Assembly (NCBI RefSeq): GCF_001422405.1
Contig: NZ_LMMV01000001.1
Location: forward strand, 497,275 to 561,274
Direction of reading: 5' to 3'
DNA from: Pseudorhodoferax sp. Leaf267
Lineage (GTDB): Bacteria > Pseudomonadota > Gammaproteobacteria > Burkholderiales > Burkholderiaceae_C
Length of the DNA: 64,000 nt
Shown: positions 7,509 to 16,964 of the stretch, in pieces
Position numbering within the stretch: the stretch's first letter is position 1
Layout of the letters: each line of letters starts with the position of its first letter
The notes under the pieces: generated by a model
Databases searched by the model: none
What the model was told of the DNA's origin: nothing
Seen by the model: the letters and a program-made list of their open reading frames with translations, nothing else
Made by a program: the position numbers and the translations under genes

Positions 7509-10127
7509 GTGGCTGAGCGTGCCGGCTTCGTGCGCGTGCGCGGTGCGCGCGAGCACAACCTCAGGAATATCGACGTCGACATCCCGCGCGACGCGCTCGT
7601 GGTGTTCACGGGCATCTCGGGCTCGGGCAAGTCTTCCCTGGCCTTCGGCACCATCTACGCGGAGGCGCAGCGGCGCTACCTGGAGTCTGTCGCGCCCTAT
7701 GCGCGGCGGCTGATCCAGCAGGCGGGCGTGCCAGCCGTGGACAGCATCGAGGGCCTGCCCCCGGCAGTCGGCCTGCAGCAGCAGCGCGGCACGCCGGGCG
7801 CGCGCTCGTCGGTGGGCAGCCTGACGAGTCTGTCGTCGCTGCTGCGCATGCTGTACTCACGCGCTGGCGAATATCCACGCGGCCAGCCCATGCTGTACGC
7901 CGAGGATTTCTCGCCCAATACACCCGAGGGTGCCTGCCCGCATTGCCACGGCCTGGGCCAGGTGTTCGATGTGACCGAGCAGTCCATGGTCCCCGACGAC
8001 ACGCTCACCATCCGCGAGCGTGCGGTCGCGGCCTGGCCCACGGCCTGGGGCGGGCAGAACCTGCGCGACATCCTCGTGAGCATGGGCATCGACGTCGACA
8101 GGCCCTGGCGCGAGCTGCCCAAGAAGGAGCGTGACTGGATCCTCTTCACCGAGGAGCACCCCACCGTGCCGGTCTATGCCGGCTTCACGCCGGCCGAGAC
8201 GCGCGCGGCCCGGCGCAGCCGCATGGAGCCCAGCTACCAGGGCACGTTTACGGGCGCGCGGCGCTATGTGCTGCAGACCTTCGCCACGACGCAGAGCGCG
8301 CTCACGAAAAAGCGTGTCGCGCGCTTCATGCAGGCCACGCCGTGCCCTGAGTGCCAGGGCCAGCGGCTCAAGCGTGCGTCGCTGTCGGTGCGCTTCGCCG
8401 GGCTGAACATCGCCGCGCTGATGGCGCTGCCCATGCAACGTCTGGCCGAGGTGCTGACACCGGCGGCGCAGGGCACGCAGGCGGCGCAGGATGCAGGGCA
8501 AGTGCTGCCCCGCAAGGCCGCGCAGCGCGACACGGCACGCCGCGTGGCAGCCGGCGGCGCAGCCCACAGCGCGGCGCCCGACGTGCGCCGCACCGCCAAC
8601 CTGTCGGAAGAAAAGCGCATCGCCGCCCAACGCATCGCGCACGAGGTGCTGCAGCGCGTGCAGGCCCTGGGTGCGCTGGGCCTGGGCTATCTGCCGCTGG
8701 ACCGCGGCACGGCCAGCCTGTCGCCCGGCGAACTGCAGCGCTTGCGGCTGGCCACGCAGATCCAGTCCAACCTGTTCGGCGTGGTCTACGTGCTGGACGA
8801 ACCTTCGGCCGGCCTGCACCCGGCCGACGCACAGGCGCTGCTGCAGGCGCTGGCCCGGCTCAAGGCCGCCGGCAACTCGCTGCTGGTGGTGGAGCACGAC
8901 ATGGACATGGTGGCCCGCGCCGACTGGATCGTGGACGTGGGGCCGGGCGCGGGCGAGCAGGGCGGCCAGGTGCTGTACAGCGGCCCGCCCGAGGGCCTGC
9001 GCCAAGTCGCGGCCTCGCGCACAGCGCGCCATCTGTTCGATGTCGCGCCGGTTCCCCCGCGTGCGCCGCGCCAGCCCGTGGCCTGGCTCACGCTGCTGGG
9101 CGTGCAATGCAACAACCTGCAAGGCGTGGATGTCGCGTTCCCGCTCGGGGTGCTGACCACCGTCACGGGCCTGTCGGGGGCCGGCAAGTCCAGCCTGGTC
9201 GGCACGGCGCTGGCCGATCTCGTGCGCATGGCGCTGGGGCACGGGTTGCCGCCCGCGGCAGATGGCGCGGGCGAGCTCGAGGAGCAGGCCGCCGGCCTGG
9301 TCGCCGGGCGCATCGCAGGCGGGCTGGGCCCGGTCACGCGGCTGGTGCAGGTGGACCAAAAGCCCATCGGCCGCACGCCACGCTCCAACCTCGCCACCTA
9401 CACCGGCTTGTTCGATCCCGTGCGCAAGCTGTTTGCCGACACGCCGGCCGCGCGCAAGCGCCGGTATGACGCCGGGCGTTTCTCGTTCAACATCGCCAAG
9501 GGACGCTGCCCGACCTGCGAGGGTGAGGGTTTCGTCAGCGTGGAGCTGCTGTTCATGCCCAGCGTCTATGCGCCCTGCCCGGACTGCCAGGGCCAGCGCT
9601 ACAACGCTGCCACGCTGGCCGTGCAGTACCGCGGCAAGAACATCGCCGAAGTGCTGCAGCTCAGCGTGGCAGAAGCCGCCGAGTTCTTTGCCGACCAGGT
9701 TGGCGTGCGCCGCAGCCTGCAGTTGCTGATCGACATCGGCCTGGGCTACCTGCGACTGGGCCAGCCGGCCACCGAGCTGTCGGGCGGCGAGGCCCAGCGC
9801 ATCAAGCTGGCGACCGAACTGCAGCGCGCGCAGCGTGGCCACACGTTGTACGTGCTGGACGAGCCGACGACCGGACTGCACCCGGACGATGCCGAGCTGC
9901 TGGTCACCCAGCTGCAGGGCCTGGTCGATGCAGGGCAGACCGTGGTGCTGGTGGAGCACGACATGCGCGTGGCCGCGCAGGGCGACTGGGTCATCGACAT
10001 GGGGCCCGGGGCGGGGGATGCGGGCGGGCGCGTGGTGGCCAGCGGAGTGCCGTGCGAGGTGGCGCGGGGCCCGGGGCCTTCGGCGCCCTATCTGGCGCGT
10101 GCCATGGGGCTGGGCAGCCCGGCCTGA
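7509..10127 (+). CDS. UvrA2-like excinuclease ATPase (class II UvrA)
   Basis: An 872-residue tandem ABC ATPase of the UvrA family. Walker A motifs are GISGSGKS (35-42) and GLSGAGKS (554-561). Signatures are LSPGELQRL and LSGGEAQRI, and each is followed by a DEP Walker B ([26 protein letters not shown]). Four zinc-type CxxC pairs (CPHC, CPEC, CPTC, CPDC) are present. At 872 residues it is shorter than housekeeping UvrA (about 940-980), and the region after the first Walker A runs straight to [13 protein letters not shown], as in UvrA2 proteins that lack the UvrB-binding insertion. Such paralogs are linked to tolerance of DNA-intercalating drugs. The GTG start directly abuts the preceding stop. 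Confidence 0.88.
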   Translation: MAERAGFVRVRGAREHNLRNIDVDIPRDALVVFTGISGSGKSSLAFGTIYAEAQRRYLESVAPYARRLIQQAGVPAVDSIEGLPPAVGLQQQRGTPGARSSVGSLTSLSSLLRMLYSRAGEYPRGQPMLYAEDFSPNTPEGACPHCHGLGQVFDVTEQSMVPDDTLTIRERAVAAWPTAWGGQNLRDILVSMGIDVDRPWRELPKKERDWILFTEEHPTVPVYAGFTPAETRAARRSRMEPSYQGTFTGARRYVLQTFATTQSALTKKRVARFMQATPCPECQGQRLKRASLSVRFAGLNIAALMALPMQRLAEVLTPAAQGTQAAQDAGQVLPRKAAQRDTARRVAAGGAAHSAAPDVRRTANLSEEKRIAAQRIAHEVLQRVQALGALGLGYLPLDRGTASLSPGELQRLRLATQIQSNLFGVVYVLDEPSAGLHPADAQALLQALARLKAAGNSLLVVEHDMDMVARADWIVDVGPGAGEQGGQVLYSGPPEGLRQVAASRTARHLFDVAPVPPRAPRQPVAWLTLLGVQCNNLQGVDVAFPLGVLTTVTGLSGAGKSSLVGTALADLVRMALGHGLPPAADGAGELEEQAAGLVAGRIAGGLGPVTRLVQVDQKPIGRTPRSNLATYTGLFDPVRKLFADTPAARKRRYDAGRFSFNIAKGRCPTCEGEGFVSVELLFMPSVYAPCPDCQGQRYNAATLAVQYRGKNIAEVLQLSVAEAAEFFADQVGVRRSLQLLIDIGLGYLRLGQPATELSGGEAQRIKLATELQRAQRGHTLYVLDEPTTGLHPDDAELLVTQLQGLVDAGQTVVLVEHDMRVAAQGDWVIDMGPGAGDAGGRVVASGVPCEVARGPGPSAPYLARAMGLGSPA

Positions 10128-10138
10128 CAGCCAGGGTG

Positions 10139-10165
10139 GGGCACCGCCCCGGCCTGCGGGTGCCC
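10139..10165 (+). terminator. Possible transcription terminator hairpin after uvrA2
   Basis: GGGCACC (10139-10145) pairs with GGTGCCC (10159-10165) across a 13-base loop, 12 bases after the UvrA2 stop. No U-run follows, so this is at best a weak intrinsic terminator. Confidence 0.35.
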
Positions 10166-10248
10166 AACTAAGATCGGTCCCCGTTCCGGCCGGCACCTGT
10201 GGCGAGCCGGCCCGTCCTCCCTGCCATTCCACCGTTCGGGGCCGCGCC

Positions 10249-13200
10249 GTGACGAAACTGCAGTTCATCATTTCCTGCGTCAGCGACGAGTTCGAGAGCT
10301 ACCGCAAGGCGTTGCACCGCCAGCTCGACGGCCCCAACGTGACCGGGAAGATCCAGGAGCACTTCATCGCCGGCGGCCATGGGACCTTGGACAAGCTCGA
10401 CGTCTACGTACGCGCCAGCGATGCGGTCGTCCATCTGGTCGGTGACATGACGGGCGCATTGGCACCGTGGGCTGCCGTGGCCTCCATGGCCGACCTGGAG
10501 GACTTCGCCCGTGCCGTGCCCGCAGTCGCCCCATTCCTCGCGCCAGGCGCACCGCGTCTGTCGTACACGCAGTGGGAGGCCTGGCTGGCGCTGTACCGCA
10601 AGCGCAAGCTGTTCATCGCCGTGCCTCTCGCTGGCGTGCCGCGCAGCGCGGGCTACCGGCTCGACGCGGCGCAGGTGCAGGCCCAGCAGGAGCACCTGGC
10701 GCGCCTGGAGGCATCCGGCCGCCATGCCGAGATCCAGTTCGTCAGCGACCACGATCTGGTGTCGCAGGTGCAGGCGGTCTATCTCCAGGAGCTGCTGGAC
10801 CGGCCGTCCGACCTGGCCGAACACCAGGCCCTGCAGGCCAGGTTGCAGGGCTTTCGCGGCCCGGTCGGCTGGCTCAGGGCGCAGTACCTCGGCGCGCCGG
10901 ACGCGCCCGTGCCTTTCGGTGGGCGTGCGCGTGAGATGGAGGCCTTGAACGCCTGGCTCGAAGGCCGCCCCGAGGCCGGTGCGCCGCCGCTGCTGGCGGG
11001 CCGTGCCATGTCGTCCCACCTGCTCGTGCATGCGCCCGCGGGGCGCGGCAAGACGGCCCTGCTGATCCGGTGGATGGCGCAACTCGGGCGCGACTGGGCC
11101 TGTATCTTCGTGCCCGTCAGCATCCGGGCCGGGACCAACGAGGAACTGACGTTCTACGAGGCGTTGGCCGCGGAGCTGGCCGCGCACCTGGGTGAACTGC
11201 TGCCGCCGGCCAGTGGCAGCCCCGTGCTGCACTACCGCAGCCAGGTCGCGCGGTGCCTGGCCCGCATCGGCGCGGGCACGCGCCCCTGCCTGGTCGTGGT
11301 CGATGGGTTGGACGAGGCGCGCGGCTGGCAGATCCATCCCTCGGTGCTGGCGCAGGCCGACAGCCCTGTGCTGCGCATCATGGTGGCCGCTCGCGAGCTG
11401 GCGGGTGACCGGGGCGCCGGCAAATGGCTGGGCCGGCTGGGCTGGGCGCCGCCGCATGCGCAGGCCTGCACGCTGCGGGTCGGCCCGCTCACGCGCGACG
11501 GCGTTGCCGACCTGCTGGAGAGCATGCAGTTGCAGATCGGCCCTTTGTCCAGGGATGGGGACGTCGTGCAGGAGCTGTACCGCCTGTCCGACGGCGGAGA
11601 TCCCCTGGTGCTGCAGTTCTACGCGCAGGATCTGCAGGCCCGGGGTGCCGACGCGGCCCGGCTGCGGCCGGATCAGTTGCGCCAACTGCAACCAGGTTTT
11701 TCCGCCTACATCGCGCAATGGATGGACGACCAGAGCAGGGAGTGGGCAGCGCAGGGGCGGCCCCTGGACGAAGGCCTGCTCGATGCCATCCTGGCCGTTC
11801 TGTCCTGCGCACACGGCCCGCTGCAGCTGGCGGATCTGGAAGGCATCGTGCAGCGCACCTTGCCGGGCCGCCAGCCCTTGTTCTTCAAGCCCGCCACGGT
11901 CGAGCCGCTGCAGCGGTTCATCCTGGGCGACGCCCAGGGGGCGGGCTATGTGCTGGCCCATCCCAAGCTGGCGACGGTGCTGCAGCAGGAGGTGCTGGCC
12001 GGCGGTGGCCTCGTGCGCGCGGCCCGGGCGGCGTTTGCGGGCTGGATCCGAGAGACGGTGCACAGCCTCAATGACGGACGGCTGGCGCCACACGAGGCGC
12101 CGTCCTATGTGCTGCTCTTCTGCGTGCAGCATCTGGCGGAAGGTGGCGCCACTACGCCGCTGGACGACTGGGCTGCGTTGCTGGACCCGGGCTGGCGCGC
12201 GGCCTGGGAGCGCCACGAGGGCGACTACCGCGGCTATGCGCGCGACCTGGAATCCGTGGCGCAGGCCCTGCGTGCGGCTGCCGACGACAACCCGGCCGTG
12301 CTGCGCCACGCCAGGCACGGGCTGGGCGGGCAGGTGCGCTGCGCGCTGCTGCTCAGCTCCATCCGCAGCACGGGCCTGGACGCGACCGGCGAGGTGCTGG
12401 CCGCCTTCCTGCAGGGCGGGCAGATCGCGCCGGCGCGTGCCTTGCACCTGGCGCAGCTCAAGCCCGAGAAGGAACGCGCCAGGGCGATCGGTGCGTTCAT
12501 CCATCTGCTGCCACAGTCTTTGCAGCAGCAGGCCCTGGCCCTGGCCGACGGGATCGCCGACCCCGGGGCGCGCCACGACTACCGCATGGCTGTCGCCGCC
12601 CGCTTGCCGCCGGGCCTGCAGGCGGGTGCTTACCAAGATGCCCTGGCGGACGCGAGCGTGCTGCAAGGCCCGGCGCGCGCCTCGGCGCTGCATGCCTTGC
12701 AGCCGCATGTGCCGGCCGCGCAATGGGACCGCGTCGCGCTGGCAGGCCACGGCCCCCCAGCCGCGCCCGCGGCGCAGGCGGCAGCTGCGCCCGTGCCGGC
12801 GCTGGACTTCCATGAATCGATCCGGCTGGAGCGCTACGCGGATCAGGCGGACCTGACGCCGCAGGACATGCGGGCGCTGCTCACGCACGCTGACTGGGGC
12901 AGCCTGGGCGCGCACTGGCTCATCGCGTTGCTGGCGCCGCGGCTGAACGTCGACGTACAGCGCTTTGCCATGGCGCAGATCGCACGGCACGAGTCGCTCT
13001 GGGGCGACGCCATGCTGGAGACGCTGGCGCTGCGCGGGCACCAGGACCTGTTGGTCGAGGTGCTGCAGGCTGGCGTGGCGGCCAGGCGCTACCACGCCGA
13101 CCGGGTGGCTGCGGCACTCGTGCAGCGGCGCGGCGGGCGCTTGCCCCCAGCCTTCGTCACGCCCTTGCTGGCGCTGAATTGGGACGACTGGGGCACGAGC

Positions 13201-14994
13201 CGCAACATCCAGGGCGTCGTGCCATACCTGGATGCTGCCGCGCTGCGCGTGCTGCTCGACGAGGTCGTGGCCCGGCCGTCGCTGTTCGCCAACCGCATGC
13301 TCCAGGTCCTCGCCGCGCGTGTGCCCACCCGCCTGCTGGGCCGCGTCCTGCGCGCCAGCATCGCCCACGCGGGCCTGGGGCTCGACCACGTGCTGGCCGC
13401 GGTGGCCGCACGTTACGGTGGCAAGCTGCCGGCGGCGTTGCAGCGCAGCGCCCTGAAAGCGCTGCGGGCCTGCGACGCCGGCACCAGCAGCGCCGCCCAC
13501 TTGGCGCAATGGCTGGCGCCATTGCTGGACCGCGGGCTGCTCGACGCGCTGCTGCAGGCCATGCTCGCGACCGCCGGTGGGGGTGTGGACAAGCCCTTGC
13601 GCGCACTCGTGGCGCGCGGCGAGCTCGACATCGCCGACATGCTGCATGCCGTGCTCACCATGGAGCGGCGCGCCTACCAGGACGCTGCCTTGCGCGGCCT
13701 CGGCACGCTGCCGCCGGCCCTGCTGGAGCGGGCACTGGACACCGTGCTGCAGCGCGACGACGCCGAGGCGAGAAGTGCCTTCGTCGCGCTGGCGCCGCAG
13801 TTGCCGCCCGATCGCCTGGTCGCCGCCTTGCGCGGCGCAGCGCCCGAGCGCATGGCCGCCATCCTGCCGGCATGCGTGGCGCTGCTCCCAGAAGCGGCGT
13901 TGGGCGAGGCTGTGGCCTGGGCCGCATGCATCGATGGCCCACGTGCGCGCGCCGAGGTGCTGGCCCAGCTCCTGCCCCGGCTGCACGCCGCCGGCCGCAA
14001 GGACAGCCTGGCCCAGGCCCTGGAGCTGACGCTCAATGTGGGCGACGAGGCCGCGCGGGCCGTGGCCCAAGCGGTGATCCGCCATGGCGCCGCCTTGCCG
14101 CCGGCTGCCGAGTTGCTGCACGTGCCCACCGGCGGCGCAGCCCGCGATGGCCTGGTCGCGGCGCAAACGCTGGTGCTGATGCTGCGCGCGCAGAGCGTGC
14201 CGGAGCCGCGGCGCACGGCCGTGCTGGAGGCGGCGGCCAGCGCCACGGCGGGCGCGTCCGAACTCCCTGCGCGCGCGTTGCTGCTAGGCCTGGTCGCGCC
14301 GCGCCTGCCGCAGCCGCGCTGGTCCGCCTTGATCGAAGACGCACTGCTGCTGGCCCAGTCGTCCTCCGGCGCGGACGCCGCCGTCCTGGCGCAGCTGCTG
14401 CTGTTGCCGTTCCGGCCACCGGACACGTTCGAGGCCGCGGCCGCGCGCCTGCGCGCGGATGCCGACGGCATGGCCGACGCCGGCGTTCGCGCCGGCCTGC
14501 TGGCAGCACTGGACTGCATGCAGGCGTTCGTGCGGGGCGCGCCGGCCGACGAGCTGCTCTCTGCCACCCACGCATGCCTGGACGCCAACAGCGACATGGC
14601 CGGGGACGCGTTGCAAGCGGTTGCCTGCGTGCTGCTCCTCGTGTTCGGCGGCCCCATGCCGGCCACGCAGCGCGACCAGGGCCTGGCCACCATCGGCGCG
14701 CTCGAGGACCAGGGCTTGCAGGCCGGCCTGCGCGCCGCGGTGGCGCCCTGCGTGCCCACGCCACAGCTGTGGCCCTGGATGCGGCAGGTGCTGGCGCTGG
14801 CTGCGCAGCAGACACGGCCCGAAGCACTGATGATGCTCGCGCTGTGCCAGGGCCTGGCGCATGTGGCGCTGGCCCACCATGCGGCCCTGGGTGCGAACCG
14901 CCTGGGCGACAGTCCACTCATGCGCCTGGGCGGCCAGGCTGCCATCACCGAGACGCTGGCGGCCATCGACGAGGTCTGCACGGCCTGGCCCTGA
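10249..14994 (+). CDS. Large STAND NTPase with DUF4062/TIR-like N-terminus and long helical-repeat C-terminus
   Basis: A 1581-residue cytosolic protein with no signal or membrane segments. Residues 1 to about 190 match the DUF4062/TIR-like module often fused to STAND ATPases: FIISCVSDEFESYRKAL, then LDKLDVYVRASDAVVHLVG, then LSYTQWEAWLAL. A NACHT-like NTPase follows, with Walker A APAGRGKT (262-269) and Walker B VVVDGLDE (Asp352, Asp355, Glu356). From about residue 500 to the end the protein is Ala/Leu-rich with short amphipathic helices, like HEAT/ARM or TPR-type sensor arrays. This is the architecture of signal-gated switches, including bacterial anti-phage STAND proteins and fungal/plant NLR receptors. 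The start is a GTG immediately before the conserved TKLQFIIS, without a clear Shine-Dalgarno. It stands alone, with no obvious partner gene. Ligand and output are unknown. Confidence 0.82.
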   Translation: MTKLQFIISCVSDEFESYRKALHRQLDGPNVTGKIQEHFIAGGHGTLDKLDVYVRASDAVVHLVGDMTGALAPWAAVASMADLEDFARAVPAVAPFLAPGAPRLSYTQWEAWLALYRKRKLFIAVPLAGVPRSAGYRLDAAQVQAQQEHLARLEASGRHAEIQFVSDHDLVSQVQAVYLQELLDRPSDLAEHQALQARLQGFRGPVGWLRAQYLGAPDAPVPFGGRAREMEALNAWLEGRPEAGAPPLLAGRAMSSHLLVHAPAGRGKTALLIRWMAQLGRDWACIFVPVSIRAGTNEELTFYEALAAELAAHLGELLPPASGSPVLHYRSQVARCLARIGAGTRPCLVVVDGLDEARGWQIHPSVLAQADSPVLRIMVAARELAGDRGAGKWLGRLGWAPPHAQACTLRVGPLTRDGVADLLESMQLQIGPLSRDGDVVQELYRLSDGGDPLVLQFYAQDLQARGADAARLRPDQLRQLQPGFSAYIAQWMDDQSREWAAQGRPLDEGLLDAILAVLSCAHGPLQLADLEGIVQRTLPGRQPLFFKPATVEPLQRFILGDAQGAGYVLAHPKLATVLQQEVLAGGGLVRAARAAFAGWIRETVHSLNDGRLAPHEAPSYVLLFCVQHLAEGGATTPLDDWAALLDPGWRAAWERHEGDYRGYARDLESVAQALRAAADDNPAVLRHARHGLGGQVRCALLLSSIRSTGLDATGEVLAAFLQGGQIAPARALHLAQLKPEKERARAIGAFIHLLPQSLQQQALALADGIADPGARHDYRMAVAARLPPGLQAGAYQDALADASVLQGPARASALHALQPHVPAAQWDRVALAGHGPPAAPAAQAAAAPVPALDFHESIRLERYADQADLTPQDMRALLTHADWGSLGAHWLIALLAPRLNVDVQRFAMAQIARHESLWGDAMLETLALRGHQDLLVEVLQAGVAARRYHADRVAAALVQRRGGRLPPAFVTPLLALNWDDWGTSRNIQGVVPYLDAAALRVLLDEVVARPSLFANRMLQVLAARVPTRLLGRVLRASIAHAGLGLDHVLAAVAARYGGKLPAALQRSALKALRACDAGTSSAAHLAQWLAPLLDRGLLDALLQAMLATAGGGVDKPLRALVARGELDIADMLHAVLTMERRAYQDAALRGLGTLPPALLERALDTVLQRDDAEARSAFVALAPQLPPDRLVAALRGAAPERMAAILPACVALLPEAALGEAVAWAACIDGPRARAEVLAQLLPRLHAAGRKDSLAQALELTLNVGDEAARAVAQAVIRHGAALPPAAELLHVPTGGAARDGLVAAQTLVLMLRAQSVPEPRRTAVLEAAASATAGASELPARALLLGLVAPRLPQPRWSALIEDALLLAQSSSGADAAVLAQLLLLPFRPPDTFEAAAARLRADADGMADAGVRAGLLAALDCMQAFVRGAPADELLSATHACLDANSDMAGDALQAVACVLLLVFGGPMPATQRDQGLATIGALEDQGLQAGLRAAVAPCVPTPQLWPWMRQVLALAAQQTRPEALMMLALCQGLAHVALAHHAALGANRLGDSPLMRLGGQAAITETLAAIDEVCTAWP

Positions 14995-15018
14995 GCCGCG
15001 GCGCGCCGCGCGTGGGCC

Positions 15019-15576
15019 TCAGGCGGCCTGGGCCTGGCCGGCCGCGATGGCAGCGCGCGGCGCCGTCGCCAGCGACCGCAACAACTCCAGCCCCTCGGGC
15101 CAATGGCCGAACCCCGACGCGACGTTGATGTGCCCCGCATCGGGCAGCTTGACCAGCGCGCTGCCCCATGAGCGCGCATACGCACCCGCCAGCCGGGCCG
15201 GGCAATAGGGGTCGTTGGTGCTGGCGACCACGATGCTCGCGAACGGCAGCCGCTGGTAGGGCACGGGCGCGAAGTCCTGCAGCACGGCCCGCCGCTCCGG
15301 GTCGGCCGGGGCCACCAGCAGCGCGCCCTGCACCCGCGCCTGCACGGCCGCGGGCAGGTGCGACACCACGATGCAGCCCAGGCTGTGCGCCACCAGCAAT
15401 ACCGGGTCGGGCCGCGCCAGCACCGCCTGCGACACGGCGCCGACCCACGCGCGGCGCGTGGGCGTGGCCCAGTCGTCCTGCTGCACGCGGCTGGCGTCGG
15501 GCAGTTGCTGCTCCCACAGCGTCTGCCAGTGGCCGGGGCCGGAGTTGCGCCAGCCGGGGATGATCAGCGTGCGCAT
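15019..15576 (-). CDS. RBBP9/YdeN-family serine hydrolase
   Basis: A 185-residue small alpha/beta hydrolase. It opens with the family hallmark LIIPGWRNSGPGHWQTLWE. The nucleophile Ser is in LLVAHSLGC, the Asp in ASTNDPYC, and the His in DAGHINVASGFGHWPEG. Length matches the family (180-200). Physiological substrates of bacterial members are mostly unknown. It follows a 1-Cys peroxiredoxin by 13 bases on the same strand, so the two are probably one transcript. It converges with the STAND gene at a 24-base gap, where no terminator is evident. Confidence 0.87.
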   Translation of the reverse strand: MRTLIIPGWRNSGPGHWQTLWEQQLPDASRVQQDDWATPTRRAWVGAVSQAVLARPDPVLLVAHSLGCIVVSHLPAAVQARVQGALLVAPADPERRAVLQDFAPVPYQRLPFASIVVASTNDPYCPARLAGAYARSWGSALVKLPDAGHINVASGFGHWPEGLELLRSLATAPRAAIAAGQAQAA

Positions 15577-15589
15577 GCTCGGCGCGCCG

Positions 15590-16231
<642 letters not shown>

Positions 16232-16417
16232 GGGGGGTGCTCCTGAAGTGATGCGGCCATTGTGCGCAGCGCATGCCCGCCGCCCAACGAAGCTTTGCGC
16301 GGATGCTTAGCCGCGCGGCGCATATGCCGCCGGCGTGGACGCGTCCGCAGTTGTGGGGATGTGCCACAGCGGCCGGCGTGCTGTGATGCCCAGCTTGTCC
16401 AACCTGAAAGGGGCACC

Positions 16418-16957
16418 ATGAATCCCATGATCGAACGGCTGATCGACCTGGCCACGCGCGAGGTCGGTACGCGCGAAGACAGTGTCAACAACACGGGGGC
16501 GCGCATCGTCGAATACCAGGGCGCGACCTGGCTGCAGCCCGGCGCCTGGCCATGGTGCGCCGCCTTCACGTGCTGGCTGATGCGTGAGCTGCTGGAGGAG
16601 GAGGGCGCGCGCGAGTTCCTGAGCGGCTATCTGAAGCGCCCGCCCATCACGCTGGCGCAGGCCGAAAAGCTGCGCTGCCGCGATGCGAGTGCCTTCGGCT
16701 GGGAGAAATGGGCACGCAGCCATGGCCTGCCGCTGCTGGGCGAGCGCGAGCTGGCGCGCGCCGGTGACTTCGTGGTGTTCGACTTCTCACACATCGGCCT
16801 GGTCATCGAAGACCAGCGCTCGCCCGGCGATCCGGTGCGGACCATCGAAGGCAACACCAACGGCAAAGGCGAGCGCGACAGCGCATCGGGCGATGGCGTC
16901 TGGATGAAGACACGCGATCCGAGCCTGACCAAGAGCTACATCCGGATCTTCCAGTAG
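16418..16957 (+). CDS. CHAP-domain amidase/peptidase (TIGR02594-like)
   Basis: A 179-residue CHAP-type NlpC/P60-fold protein. The nucleophile Cys is in WPWCAAFTCWLM (about residue 46), the His in FDFSHIGLVIED and the third polar residue in IEGNTN, which is the usual Cys-His-Glu/Asn order. Members cleave peptidoglycan stem peptides or amide bonds. There is no signal peptide, so it would need a holin, a secretion system or lysis to reach the wall. No phage or T6SS genes flank it. The ATG at 16418 has AAGGGG a few bases upstream. Confidence 0.8.
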   Translation: MNPMIERLIDLATREVGTREDSVNNTGARIVEYQGATWLQPGAWPWCAAFTCWLMRELLEEEGAREFLSGYLKRPPITLAQAEKLRCRDASAFGWEKWARSHGLPLLGERELARAGDFVVFDFSHIGLVIEDQRSPGDPVRTIEGNTNGKGERDSASGDGVWMKTRDPSLTKSYIRIFQ

Positions 16958-16964
16958 GTTGCCT

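Noticed and set aside
10168-14166. 1332-codon open frame on the minus strand opposite the STAND gene
   Set aside because: GC-rich coding DNA leaves long open antisense frames. The translation is Arg/Gln/His-rich without domains, while the plus-strand frame carries Walker motifs.
16262-16417. Longer start for the CHAP protein
   Set aside because: The upstream codons give a Cys/Arg-rich unconserved stretch, and the Shine-Dalgarno AAGGGG lies right before the ATG at 16418.
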